Of a stretch of DNA of 64,000 nt, positions 7,514 through 15,711 are shown piece by piece. Made by a program: the position numbers and the translations under genes. The notes under the pieces are model-generated. The model was not told the origin of the DNA. It searched no databases and was given only the letters and a program-made list of their open reading frames with translations. Source of the stretch: Paenibacillus swuensis (GTDB lineage: Bacteria; Bacillota; Bacilli; Paenibacillales; DY6). The stretch covers positions 2,279,001 through 2,343,000 of the forward strand of contig NZ_CP011388.1 of NCBI RefSeq assembly GCF_001644605.1, written 5' to 3'. Position 1 is the stretch's first letter, and each line of letters opens with the position of its first letter.

Positions 7514-9082
7514 ATGAATCTTTGGGAAGTCATTGTAGGTAGACAAGATGAGATTATTCAAGCTACCTTGGAACATATTCAAATTTCATTTATCGCCTTG
7601 CTGATCGCGATAGTAATTTCGATTCCGCTTGGCCTTTTATTGACGCGGGCGCCTAGATTGGCAGGTCCGGTCATCGGGGTAACTTCGTTATTCCAAACCA
7701 TTCCAAGCTTGGCTTTGCTGGGTTTTATGATCCCGATACTGGGCATCGGTATGGCTCCTGCGATTGTGGCGCTTACCGTGTATGCGCTGTTACCGATTCT
7801 GAGAAACACGTATACGGGAATTATGAACGTGGACAAGCCGATTAAAGAAGCGGGAACCGGTATGGGGATGACGAGCTTGCAAGTCATGTTTAAAGTGGAG
7901 CTTCCGCTGGCGTTAAACGTCATTATGGCGGGCATCCGAACGGCTACCGTCATGCTGATCGGCGTCGCTACGCTTGCTTCGCTGGTAGGGGCCGGAGGCT
8001 TAGGGGATCTGATTTTCCGCGGAATCTCCACCGTTAATACGGAGCTGATCCTGGCGGGTACGATTCCGGCGGCCCTGCTTGCGATCGTATTCGATTATAT
8101 GCTGGCCCGGATGGAGCAAGCGGTCACGCCTAAAGGCATTCGTAAAGGCACGAAGCCTTCCTCGAAATTCCGCAGAGGCGTTGAGCTGGCTTTTATGGCT
8201 GTGTTGGGCGTGCTGTTGGTGTTCAGTTTAGCCAAGGGGCTAGTCGGAAGCGGCGGTTCCGGAGAAAATTCGGTTGTCGTTGCAGGCAAAAACTTCTCTG
8301 AGCAAGACATTCTGACGCATCTCATGGCATCCCTCATCGAAGAGAAGACCGACCTGGACGTCGTGCGGAAGCCGTTTCTCGGCGGTTCTTCCGTAACCCA
8401 TGACGCCATTGTAAGAGGCGATGTGGATGTGTATGCGGAGTACACAGGTACAGGATGGACCTCTGTTCTCCAGAAGAAGCCGATTATGGGACCTCCGGAG
8501 AAGACATACGATGCGGTAAAATCCGCATATGAGAAAGAATTCGGGGTTACATGGCTGAAGCCGTTAGGGTTCAATAATACCTTTGCGATGGCAATGGGAG
8601 AGGAACGAGCCAAGGAGCTGGGAATCGAAACCTTCACGGATTTGGCGAAGGCTGCACCGCAGCTGGTGTTCGGAGGTACACCCGAGTTTCTGGAGCGTTC
8701 CGACGGTTTCCAGGGCTTAAAGAAAGTTTACGATATGAACTTCAAGGCAATCAAGGGGCTGGATATCGGTCTCACCTTCAGCGCTGTTTCAGAAGGGACG
8801 ACGGATGTGCTAAGCGCGAATTCCACCGACGGGCGTATTGCGAAGTTTAATTTAAAAGTTCTGAAGGATGATAAGCAGTTCTTCCCTCCATACTTTGTGG
8901 CTCCGATTATTCGTCAGGATACACTTGAGAAACATCCCGAATTGGCGGAGGTTCTTGATCTGTTGGCGAATAAGATCGATGACCGGACCATGGCGGAGTT
9001 GAACGGAAAAGTGGATCTGGATGGTCAGGATGCGCGGAAAGTAGCTGAGGATTGGTTGAAAAAAGCAGGCTTGATCTCCTAG
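7514..9082 (+). CDS. opuBC: Osmoprotectant permease fused to its substrate-binding domain
   Basis: About 522 residues from ATG 7514, five bases after GGAGG. Residues 1-215 form a BPD-type permease with the EAA-like loop IKEAGTGMGMTSLQVMFKVELPLAL. A further membrane segment (about 225-245) tethers an OpuAC-type binding domain that starts near SVVVAGKNFSEQDILTHLMASLIE and contains YAEYTGTGWTSVL, a typical quaternary-amine binding motif. B. subtilis encodes the parts separately, whereas Listeria BilE and streptococcal OpuC-type systems use the fused form. With the upstream ATPase this makes a complete minimal importer for compatible solutes. Confidence 0.88.
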   Translation: MNLWEVIVGRQDEIIQATLEHIQISFIALLIAIVISIPLGLLLTRAPRLAGPVIGVTSLFQTIPSLALLGFMIPILGIGMAPAIVALTVYALLPILRNTYTGIMNVDKPIKEAGTGMGMTSLQVMFKVELPLALNVIMAGIRTATVMLIGVATLASLVGAGGLGDLIFRGISTVNTELILAGTIPAALLAIVFDYMLARMEQAVTPKGIRKGTKPSSKFRRGVELAFMAVLGVLLVFSLAKGLVGSGGSGENSVVVAGKNFSEQDILTHLMASLIEEKTDLDVVRKPFLGGSSVTHDAIVRGDVDVYAEYTGTGWTSVLQKKPIMGPPEKTYDAVKSAYEKEFGVTWLKPLGFNNTFAMAMGEERAKELGIETFTDLAKAAPQLVFGGTPEFLERSDGFQGLKKVYDMNFKAIKGLDIGLTFSAVSEGTTDVLSANSTDGRIAKFNLKVLKDDKQFFPPYFVAPIIRQDTLEKHPELAEVLDLLANKIDDRTMAELNGKVDLDGQDARKVAEDWLKKAGLIS

Positions 9083-9096
9083 GAGACGGCCTGCTT
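9063..9096. terminator. Terminator between the opuB operon and the convergent membrane-protein gene
   Basis: AAGCAGGC (9063-9070) pairs with GCCTGCTT (9089-9096). The loop holds a second palindrome, TCTCCTAGGAGA. T-rich sequence follows on the plus strand. It overlaps the 3' end of the minus-strand gene. Confidence 0.7.
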
Positions 9097-9627
9097 CTTT
9101 TCTTTACGAGGAAACAAGGTATAGCTGAAGCTGATGAAGAAATCAATGGCCAAGATGAAGGCCCATCGCTGGGAAGTGACGCCTAACGCTTCCGTGCGTT
9201 CCGCGTCGCCGACAAACCAGATCATCAGCAGGAGTAAAGCGCTGCCGATCGTCCAGGCCGCCAAGTGGCGGTACCAGCTGCTGCGCGCATGGCTCGCATG
9301 TTCCTTGCCGTGCTTCGGCGGCTTGACCGGAGGCGGACCTCCCACGAACCGATGAGCGAAGCGCTGGTCGGCCCAGGTAATCATCCGGTGTCCGTAGGCA
9401 ACGGAAACACCGATATAGATGGCGGCTACCCCGTGCATAATATCCGCGGTAGCACCGTTCTTTAGATGAATGACCGTGGCGATCAACAGCACCAGGTCGA
9501 CCAGCGGGGTACAATACAACAAGGCCGTTCCCAGCTTGCGGTATTGAAGTATATAACGGCAGAACAGACCTGCCAGAACGAACACCCAGAACCCGATCTC
9601 ACAGGCGATAATGACGGCGGCAATCAT
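9079..9627 (-). CDS. ymcC: Integral membrane protein, YmcC-like
   Basis: The protein has 182 residues and about five membrane segments (residues 2-25, 36-55, 63-80, 118-140, 145-168), with a hydrophilic loop GGPPPVKPPKHGKEHASHARSS in the middle. The ATG follows AGGAGCT. It is divergent from a PksA-like TetR gene. In B. subtilis, ymcC lies next to pksA, and that synteny is the main reason for the symbol. Two copies of ACAGTTGTATT in the intergenic region suggest the regulator controls this gene. No catalytic motif is visible and the function is unknown. Confidence 0.6.
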   Translation of the reverse strand: MIAAVIIACEIGFWVFVLAGLFCRYILQYRKLGTALLYCTPLVDLVLLIATVIHLKNGATADIMHGVAAIYIGVSVAYGHRMITWADQRFAHRFVGGPPPVKPPKHGKEHASHARSSWYRHLAAWTIGSALLLLMIWFVGDAERTEALGVTSQRWAFILAIDFFISFSYTLFPRKEKKQAVS

Positions 9628-9650
9628 AACCGATTTCAGCTCCTTTTAAT

Positions 9651-9694
9651 AACACAGTTGTATTAGAACAAATTTATTATAATACAGTTGTATT
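9651..9694. promoter_or_regulatory. Paired operator candidates between ymcC-like and pksA-like genes
   Basis: ACAGTTGTATT occurs at 9654-9664 and again at 9684-9694, exactly 30 bases apart, about three helical turns. Each copy with its flank (AATACAGTTGTATT) is an imperfect palindrome. The position between two divergent genes fits binding by the TetR protein. Confidence 0.55.
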
Positions 9695-9722
9695 GAAAAA
9701 ACAACTATGGTAGGATGATTTT

Positions 9723-10325
9723 ATGCCAAAAATCGTAGATCATGAACAACGTAAAATTGAATTAGCCCACGCCGCATGGCGAGTTATCCAACGAGAGGGA
9801 CTTGAGGGAGTTACCGTGCGAAGTGTCGCTACCGAGGCGGGTATTTCCTTGGGTTCCCTGCGTCACTATTTCGATTCGCAGTCTGCGCTTCTTTCTTATT
9901 CCATGAATCAAGTATCCGAGCGGGTAAGAGGGAGAGTGGAAGCTTTACCGTTTACCGGGGACCCTAGGCAAGATATGCAGCAATTGTTGGAGGAAATGCT
10001 TCCGATGGATGAAGAGCGTTACCAGGAAACGAAGGTGTGGTTTGCCTTTTACGCCAAGACTATGGTAGATCCCGAACTATCCAGGCTGGGAGATGAGCTG
10101 CACAACGAGCTGTACAGTAACCTGTATGAATCCTTACAAAAGATAAAACGGGGACTCGGCCAAAGCGCGCCTTGGGATCCGGAAGCGGAAGCGCGTCGAT
10201 TGCATGCCTTGCTCGACGGCCTGGCGATGCACGGTATTCGCCTTACCCAACCGCTCGAAGCGAATATGATGCGAAAGATTGTTCATCGGCACCTCGATGA
10301 AATGTTTAGAATGAATGATGCATAA
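9723..10325 (+). CDS. pksA: TetR family regulator, PksA-like
   Basis: The protein has 200 residues. The N-terminal DNA-binding domain reads RKIELAHAAWRVIQREGLEG, then TVRSVATEAGISLGSLRHYF, of the BetI/PksA subtype. The helical C-terminal domain (about 80-195) includes ETKVWFAFYAKTMVDPEL and HALLDGLAMHG, also typical of that subtype. The ribosome binding site is weak (TAGGATG). It is divergent from the YmcC-like membrane protein gene and probably controls it through the duplicated ACAGTTGTATT sites. The symbol rests on gene order and domain subtype rather than on a sequence comparison. Confidence 0.7.
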   Translation: MPKIVDHEQRKIELAHAAWRVIQREGLEGVTVRSVATEAGISLGSLRHYFDSQSALLSYSMNQVSERVRGRVEALPFTGDPRQDMQQLLEEMLPMDEERYQETKVWFAFYAKTMVDPELSRLGDELHNELYSNLYESLQKIKRGLGQSAPWDPEAEARRLHALLDGLAMHGIRLTQPLEANMMRKIVHRHLDEMFRMNDA

Positions 10326-10363
10326 AACAAGGCGCGCCTTCCCAAATTAAGACAGTTCATCAA

Positions 10364-10654
10364 TTGAAGGAGGCGTTCGTCATATCACCGCATGATACCA
10401 GTCTGCAAGATCAGAATCGCGTTTCGCAAGCCCAGAATGCTGTACAGTCGGCGCACAATGCGATTAAACAGGCTCAATCCCATCCGTCCGAACAGATGAT
10501 CGAGCAAGCGGAGAACGCGTTACAGTCCGCTGACAATGCCATTCATCAAGCGAGCGGCCAACCTTACATGGAACCGATCGAGCGTGCATCCGAGCTGTTG
10601 GAAGATGACCGTGAGTCATTGCACTCGTTAACGCCCATGGAAGAACAGAATTAA
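10364..10654 (+). CDS. Small tandem-repeat protein; start codon unclear
   Basis: Up to 96 residues from TTG 10364. A perfect ribosome binding site, AAGGAGG (10367-10373), lies inside that frame; the codon eight bases after it is ATA (10382), with no ATG, GTG or TTG there, so translation may begin at ATA and give 90 residues. The body contains two similar blocks of about 26 residues, beginning VSQAQNAVQSAHNAIKQA and IEQAENALQSADNAIHQA, which predict a helical hairpin or coiled coil. The protein is hydrophilic with an acidic tail. A terminator follows directly. I do not recognise the family; small proteins of this kind occur widely in Bacillales. Confidence 0.6.
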   Translation: MKEAFVISPHDTSLQDQNRVSQAQNAVQSAHNAIKQAQSHPSEQMIEQAENALQSADNAIHQASGQPYMEPIERASELLEDDRESLHSLTPMEEQN

Positions 10655-10667
10655 TTGTGAGACAGCA

Positions 10668-10689
10668 GCCGGCGATTGCCGGCTTTTTT
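10668..10689 (+). terminator. Rho-independent terminator
   Basis: GCCGGC, loop GATT, GCCGGC, then six T, directly after the small repeat-protein gene. Confidence 0.88.
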
Positions 10690-10774
10690 GATATGATAGA
10701 AAGTATTTAAAATTAGGGTGTTAACTAGGGATTGAAATGCATTAGGGGGTGTTCATTATTCTTATTTGAACTGG

Positions 10775-10955
10775 AATGCTGGGTTATCCCTAAAGCTCAG
10801 TTTTATGATAGAAAAAGGCAATGAAGTGATTTTTTTGTTTTGGTAAAGTATTTTTTTGAAAAGAACGGATATCATTTTCACCTGATTCTTGGGGATAACC
10901 CAGCATTGAAACGAAAATAATGTTCACCTGATTCTTCGGGATAACCCCAGCATTG
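10775..10955. repeat. Inverted and direct copies of the GGTTATCCC...CTCAG repeat
   Basis: AATGCTGGGTTATCCC (10775-10790) is matched in inverted orientation by GGGATAACCCAGCATT (10892-10907) and by a copy with one extra C at 10938-10954. The two inverted copies each follow CACCTGATTCTT and are direct repeats of about 30 bases (10879-10908, 10925-10955). The core continues into TAAAGCTCAG or AAGAATCAG, which links them to the dispersed family found elsewhere in the window. Confidence 0.75.
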
Positions 10956-11024
10956 TCGCTAAAATGGATTTAATACGTGGCAGTTGATCAAGCAACATAA
11001 TCCAGCCTCGCGCCCACCCCGCGC

Positions 11025-11211
11025 GCTAACGAATCCTGGTAACGCTATTTGGCTCAAAACACACTAGTTTATTTTCTAAGGAATCCACATCACTCTATTT
11101 ACCGATTTCTAACTTATATTTGTTCATTATGGTTACATTAGCGTTACCAGGATTCCTTACATATCCAAAGAGGGTGATTATGCGACTTTAGCGTTATGGG
11201 GATTCGTTAGA
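11025..11211. repeat. Three copies of a TAGCGTTACCAGGATTCGTTA repeat
   Basis: A 23-base sequence at 11025-11047 reads, on the minus strand, TAGCGTTACCAGGATTC plus GTTAGC. The plus strand carries TAGCGTTACCAGGATTCCTTA at 11139-11159 and TAGCGTTATGGGGATTCGTT at 11189-11208. The first copy is inverted relative to the other two, so a large hairpin could form in the downstream region of pucR. Confidence 0.7.
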
Positions 11212-11304
11212 GCGATTTGCCCTTGCATCCCGCACCTCGCCCCCCGCCCCCCTGCTGCTCTGCCCTACAATCTTGATAGCAAGCCCCTCTGCTTCGACTA
11301 AAGC

Positions 11305-12981
11305 CTATGAAGGCTTCACCTTGATCAACGGCTCCAAAGTGAACGCGATTCGGAACCGCAAGCTCTCCATCGGATCCTTCAACCGGCGTCCTGTAAGCTT
11401 CTCGCATTTCTCCAGCCTGTAAATCACCGTGTTCCGATGCACATACAATTGCTTCGCCGTCTCCGCCAAAGCGCAGTGATTCTCATAGTAAACGCAGAGT
11501 GTGCGCAAGAGCTCGCTGTTCTCCCCATCATGGGAAGAGACTAATTCCCTGAACGTTTCCATATAAAATTGCTTCAGTTCATCATACGGAATCATGCGCA
11601 ACAGCCGGCTGACCTCATGAATCTGATAGGAATGCACGAAACGGCCTTTGTTCATCCGCACTCCCGTTTGCAAGGCTTTCACGGCTTCCTTGTATGACAG
11701 CTCCAAATCCAGCACATTTGTCACCGGATTCCCGATGCCCATGGAGAAGTTAAGCCCGGAATCCGCGTGCATCTGCTCGGTCATGTCTTCCAGGCGTTGC
11801 AGCAAACCTTGTTCCTCCCATGCCGGATCCTTCAGAAACGTCAAGATCACGAACACATCATTCTTATTGAACATGACAAAAGGAAGCCCCAGTGCCGAGA
11901 ATGCCCTCTTGATCATCTCGTAATGCGCATCACGCTCCGAATAAAGACGGTCTTCAGCCAGAGAAGCCCCCAGACGGTGCCGCATCCCCGACGCATCCGG
12001 TTCCGCATACTCATCTTGTTTGCATACCAGGATAATCGAGGTATCTTGGTTGTTTAGTCCGTACTTTTTGCCCCGATGAAGCGCTTCTTGCTCCGAAGTA
12101 ATGTACCCCTCCACCAAATCCAGGAAAAACTCGTTCTTATAGCGGCGCGAGCGCTCCTTTACAGCCTGGCGTTTCGTTAACTCCAAACCGATGACATTAG
12201 CGGCTTGTTCCATGGCGAGCAGGGATAGCTTGGAGTCATTCTGCTCCGTGTGATAAGCGATGATATAACCTTCATGACGGTACGTGTGAATAGGGAAGAG
12301 CTCCACATGGCGGTTATTCCCAACACCTTCCTGCAGGAGGCACAGCGAAAGCGGCGCAGCAGGTTCAGAGAATAATGTCGGCAAGGTGGACAGGGTGGCA
12401 GCTATGAGCGCTTGCATGTCCGGATGATGAAAGTGCTGCGAACGCCCCGTCACCTGAAGCTTGGAATTGACCAGAAGTACCGGCACTGAAACCAGCTGGG
12501 TCAGCATGTCGATGATCTCGGAGATGCCCTTGCCGTGCATGATCATGGCCGAGAATTGCTTATGAATGGTCAGGGCGTAGTGGAGCTCGTGGCTTTTATT
12601 TTCCAAAATGGTGCTTGTGGACTGTTGAAAGATTTCACCCAGCGAATGCGTAACGGCGGAAAGTTCAATAATGGGAAACTGAAGGCGGTCGGCTTCGTCC
12701 AACACATGCCGGGGAATGTCCAGCGAAAAGCGCTTGGTCTTGATGGCAAGACCGGTGCAGCCCATGGCATGCATGTCGGTCATTAGCGTAATGAGCGCGT
12801 CCGGGCGATCTTTGACGAAGTATCCGTTCGTGAGCAACAGCTCGTCCTTCTTCAGATAGTTGATAATATCGGGAGCATCCATAATATTGACGGAACCCGC
12901 ATTCCGGCGGAGCCCATGTTGGCCTGCGAGCACCTCGGCATGCTTAAATATCGGGATCCTCAACAGTTGTTCCAATAGCAT
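11305..12981 (-). CDS. pucR: PucR family transcriptional regulator
   Basis: The protein has 558 residues. The N-terminal 120 residues match the PucR purine-catabolism domain (LAGQHGLRRNAGSVNIMDAPDI and HVLDEADRLQFPIIEL). A GGDEF-like central region follows (about 290-430). The C-terminal HTH_30 domain is clear in ALAETAKQLYVHRNTVIYRL, followed by EKCEKLTGRRLKDP. PucR-type proteins activate nitrogen-compound catabolic genes when the substrate is present. Here the gene is divergent from an amidohydrolase/Liv-transporter operon separated by 208 bases with paired dyads, so that operon is the likely target. It may not be the orthologue of B. subtilis pucR; the symbol marks the family. Confidence 0.82.
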   Translation of the reverse strand: MLLEQLLRIPIFKHAEVLAGQHGLRRNAGSVNIMDAPDIINYLKKDELLLTNGYFVKDRPDALITLMTDMHAMGCTGLAIKTKRFSLDIPRHVLDEADRLQFPIIELSAVTHSLGEIFQQSTSTILENKSHELHYALTIHKQFSAMIMHGKGISEIIDMLTQLVSVPVLLVNSKLQVTGRSQHFHHPDMQALIAATLSTLPTLFSEPAAPLSLCLLQEGVGNNRHVELFPIHTYRHEGYIIAYHTEQNDSKLSLLAMEQAANVIGLELTKRQAVKERSRRYKNEFFLDLVEGYITSEQEALHRGKKYGLNNQDTSIILVCKQDEYAEPDASGMRHRLGASLAEDRLYSERDAHYEMIKRAFSALGLPFVMFNKNDVFVILTFLKDPAWEEQGLLQRLEDMTEQMHADSGLNFSMGIGNPVTNVLDLELSYKEAVKALQTGVRMNKGRFVHSYQIHEVSRLLRMIPYDELKQFYMETFRELVSSHDGENSELLRTLCVYYENHCALAETAKQLYVHRNTVIYRLEKCEKLTGRRLKDPMESLRFRIAFTLEPLIKVKPS

Positions 12982-13049
12982 GTCATCACATCCCGTCTTC
13001 GTTATATGTAAAAGAAGCTAACATAACCAGAAGAACCTGTAAAGAAACT

Positions 13050-13102
13050 TTGTGTAATTCGTACAAATGAACTGCGATCTTATTGTATAAATCGTACAAT
13101 GA
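13050..13102. promoter_or_regulatory. Direct repeats between pucR and the amidohydrolase operon
   Basis: TTGTGTAATTCGTACAAATG (13050-13069) and TTGTATAAATCGTACAATG (13083-13101) are imperfect direct repeats about 33 bases apart. The second contains the dyad TTGTA-N7-TACAA. They lie between divergent genes and are good candidates for the PucR-type regulator's sites. Confidence 0.5.
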
Positions 13103-13189
13103 CATTCACATAGCTTGAAATTACAATGAGGGTGACTACAAACAACAATGTCAGGTAAACTAACGCATTAAACGCTTGAGGGGGGTCCT

Positions 13190-14470
13190 ATGCTCCAACT
13201 GCTGATTCGCAACTGTGTCATGCAAGGAAAAGTAATGCCCGTGGATGTAGGCGTACAGGGGGGACGCGTGGAATGGATTCTGCCCTCCGGACAGGTTGCA
13301 GACGCTCCGGCGGAGAGGACGGTTCACGCGAATGGTCAGTTACTGCTACCCGGGTTCGTTGAGCCGCATATTCACTTGGAAAAGGCGCATTTGTTAGAGC
13401 GAATGCAGGCGGAGCCGGCATCGTTGCAGGAAGCCATTCGAATCACGGGGGAGATGAAGCGGCAGTTTACGAAGGAGGATATGCGGGAGCGCAGTATGCG
13501 TGTATTGAAGCGGGACGTGGTGAACGGTGTAACACACTTAAGGTGTCATGCCGAGATCGACCCCGTCCTGAAGCTGACTGCCGTCGAAGTCATCCTGGAA
13601 CTGAAGGAGCAGATGGCGGACGTTCTGGACATTCAGATCGTCGCTTTCCCGCAGGAAGGCATCTTTCAGCAGCCGGGCACCGCGGCGTGGATGGAAGAGG
13701 CTTTGCGCATGGGCGTAGATGCGGTCGGAGGCATTCCCTATAACGACAGGGACGCGGAAGAGCATTTGGCTTATGTGTTCGGACTGGCAGAAAAGTATGG
13801 TAAACCGTTAGATTTCCATGTCGATTTCTCTGATAATCCGGATGATCGCAACATTGTGCGTATAGCGGACATGACCATAGAGCGGGGACTCCAAGGAAGG
13901 GTGTGCGCGGGGCATGTAACCTCGCTTGGCTCGGTAATGTCAAGCGAATTGCCTGCTATAGCGGACCGTATTTCCGAAGCGGGGATCCATATTATCGCGT
14001 TACCCGCCACGGACTTGTACCTAGGCGGGAGAGGCGACATGGAAAGGCCCCGCAGAGGGCTGGCACCGGTTAAAACGCTTCTGGAACGGGGGGTGAACGT
14101 CATCTTCGGAACGAATAACATCCGGAACGCGTTTACGCCCTTCGGGACGGGAGACCCGCTGGATATGGCGTGGCTGCTGGCCCAGACGGCATACATGGGC
14201 ACCGGGCAGGAAGCGGAGCAGTTGATTCGCATGGCCACCTATGGCGCGGCTTCGGCGCTGGGCCTGTCCGATTACGGACTTACGCCCGGTTGTCCGGCCG
14301 ATATGGCCTTGTATCCCGTACGGAACGTGAGGGAAGTGTTACTGGACCGGCCGGAGCGTACGCAGGTTTGGAAGCGGGGAAAGTTGACGGCAGAGACGAG
14401 TAAGCGGGAACAGATCTATTGGGATCGTGAACATATCGATTGTGTAACCCATACCAAGGAGGTTAGATGA
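13190..14470 (+). CDS. Amidohydrolase of the CodA/AtzC-like group, with Asn at the catalytic Asp position
   Basis: The protein has 426 residues. Metal-ligand positions of the cytosine deaminase/AtzC branch are visible as H60 and H62 (FVEPHIHLEKAH), H210 (LDFHVDFSD) and H242 (AGHVTS). The fifth ligand position, normally Asp in GTDN or GHDD, reads GTNN (N309). The residue three after H210 is Phe, not the Glu used by cytosine deaminase, so that substrate is unlikely. It begins a five- or six-gene operon; its stop overlaps the next start by ATGA. A G-rich ribosome binding site precedes the ATG. The likely job is deamination or amide hydrolysis of the compound imported by the downstream transporter. 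Confidence 0.75.
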   Translation: MLQLLIRNCVMQGKVMPVDVGVQGGRVEWILPSGQVADAPAERTVHANGQLLLPGFVEPHIHLEKAHLLERMQAEPASLQEAIRITGEMKRQFTKEDMRERSMRVLKRDVVNGVTHLRCHAEIDPVLKLTAVEVILELKEQMADVLDIQIVAFPQEGIFQQPGTAAWMEEALRMGVDAVGGIPYNDRDAEEHLAYVFGLAEKYGKPLDFHVDFSDNPDDRNIVRIADMTIERGLQGRVCAGHVTSLGSVMSSELPAIADRISEAGIHIIALPATDLYLGGRGDMERPRRGLAPVKTLLERGVNVIFGTNNIRNAFTPFGTGDPLDMAWLLAQTAYMGTGQEAEQLIRMATYGAASALGLSDYGLTPGCPADMALYPVRNVREVLLDRPERTQVWKRGKLTAETSKREQIYWDREHIDCVTHTKEVR

Positions 14471-15693
14471 AGATGAGATTATGGAATCAGAAGTGGAGCG
14501 TATTGGTGCTGTCGTTGGTTGTCGGAGCAGGGGTATTGACCGGATGCGGAAAAGAGAATGAGGCGAATACGGTGGCCAAAGCCGAAGCCGAGGCAACATC
14601 GCCAATCCTTATCGGAATGTCCACGGAAGCGACGGGGTCCAATGCAGAGACGGCGGAGAACATCTACAAGGGCGCGCAAATTGCTGTTGATTTCGTGAAT
14701 GAAGGCGGCGGAATTAACGGGCGTCCGGTGGAGCTGGTCGTAAGGGATACGGAGGAGAATCCAACCCGGGGTGTCAGTATCGTACGTGATTTCGGGCAAA
14801 AAGAGAAGGTGCTCGCGGCACTGGGCGGCTTTAACAGCACGGTGATGCTCGCGCAATCGCCGATCGTGAAGGAAGAAGGATTCCCCTTCATGATCCTGAC
14901 ATCCAACGTGCCCGCTTCCGTATTGAACGGATTACCGTGGACGTTCGGCGTGCGAATGAACGCGCAGATTACGGCGAAATACGCGTTGGGCTTTATTGAG
15001 AAGCATTTTGGCACGAAGAAGATTGCAATTCTCCACGAGAGCGGCGGTTACGGTAAAGGCGCCGTGGATGCCATGACGAAAGCGCTGGACGAAGCAGGCG
15101 CGAAGCCGGTGGCGACGGAATCCTTCAACCTGAAGGATCAGGATATGACGGCACAGGTTGCTCGCGCCAAGGAAGCGGGAGCCGAAGTCATCTATTTGTT
15201 CGGGATGGGCGCGTCCAACGGCTATGTTCTGAAAGCGATGGAGAAAGCTTCTTGGAAAGTGCCTGTCGTAGGGGAGAACGGGATGGTGTCAAAAGGCATC
15301 CTGGAAGTAGGCGGGCCGCTAACCGACGGTACATTCGCCATTCAGACCGCGAATTTCAACGTAGACCAGACCCGAGAACCCGCGAAGAAGTTTATTGAAG
15401 CGTTCAAGACGAAGTTTGGCGGGATCCCAACGACTTTTGCCTCCGCGGCTCAAGGCTTTGACGGCGCGATGATTCTCTTCGACGCGATAGGGAAGACCGA
15501 ACTGACCGGTGACCTGAAGAAAGATCGCGATGCTCTGCGGGAAACGCTGGAGACGGATGCGGGACCTTACAGCGGTGTCATCAAGGACTGGGACACGGTC
15601 TATACGAAAGATAATCACGATGCGATTGATGTGAACTCTTATCTGATGAACATGTGGAAAGACGGCTTGTTGGTGCCTTCGGACAAACAATAG
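14467..15693 (+). CDS. Liv-type ABC transporter substrate-binding lipoprotein
   Basis: The protein has 408 residues. The signal peptide ends in the lipobox LTGC, with the lipidated Cys at residue 27. The mature part has the periplasmic-binding fold of branched-chain amino-acid receptors (Peripla_BP_6): PILIGMSTEATGSNAETAENIYKG at the start of the first lobe, NEGGGINGRPVELVVRDTE, and LHESGGYGKGAVDAM in the hinge region. Proteins of this family carry amino acids, amides, urea or aromatic compounds. It is coupled to the upstream amidohydrolase by an ATGA overlap, and AAGGAGGT precedes it. The ligand is probably the N-containing substrate of the flanking hydrolases; this is inference. Confidence 0.88.
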   Translation: MKMRLWNQKWSVLVLSLVVGAGVLTGCGKENEANTVAKAEAEATSPILIGMSTEATGSNAETAENIYKGAQIAVDFVNEGGGINGRPVELVVRDTEENPTRGVSIVRDFGQKEKVLAALGGFNSTVMLAQSPIVKEEGFPFMILTSNVPASVLNGLPWTFGVRMNAQITAKYALGFIEKHFGTKKIAILHESGGYGKGAVDAMTKALDEAGAKPVATESFNLKDQDMTAQVARAKEAGAEVIYLFGMGASNGYVLKAMEKASWKVPVVGENGMVSKGILEVGGPLTDGTFAIQTANFNVDQTREPAKKFIEAFKTKFGGIPTTFASAAQGFDGAMILFDAIGKTELTGDLKKDRDALRETLETDAGPYSGVIKDWDTVYTKDNHDAIDVNSYLMNMWKDGLLVPSDKQ

Positions 15694-15711
15694 GAAAGAG
15701 GGGCGCAGCGA

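Larger units (their letters stand above)
10690..11304. other. Intergenic region with two repeat families, no gene seen
   Basis: About 615 bases without a convincing reading frame. It contains the copies of two short repeat families listed separately (10775-10955 and 11025-11211), and an AT-rich middle. The convergent-side gene is pucR on the minus strand. Confidence 0.6.

Noticed and set aside
13190-14470. Cytosine deaminase (codA)
   Set aside because: The Glu that follows the third His in cytosine deaminase is Phe here, and the catalytic Asp position is Asn, so this name would be misleading.
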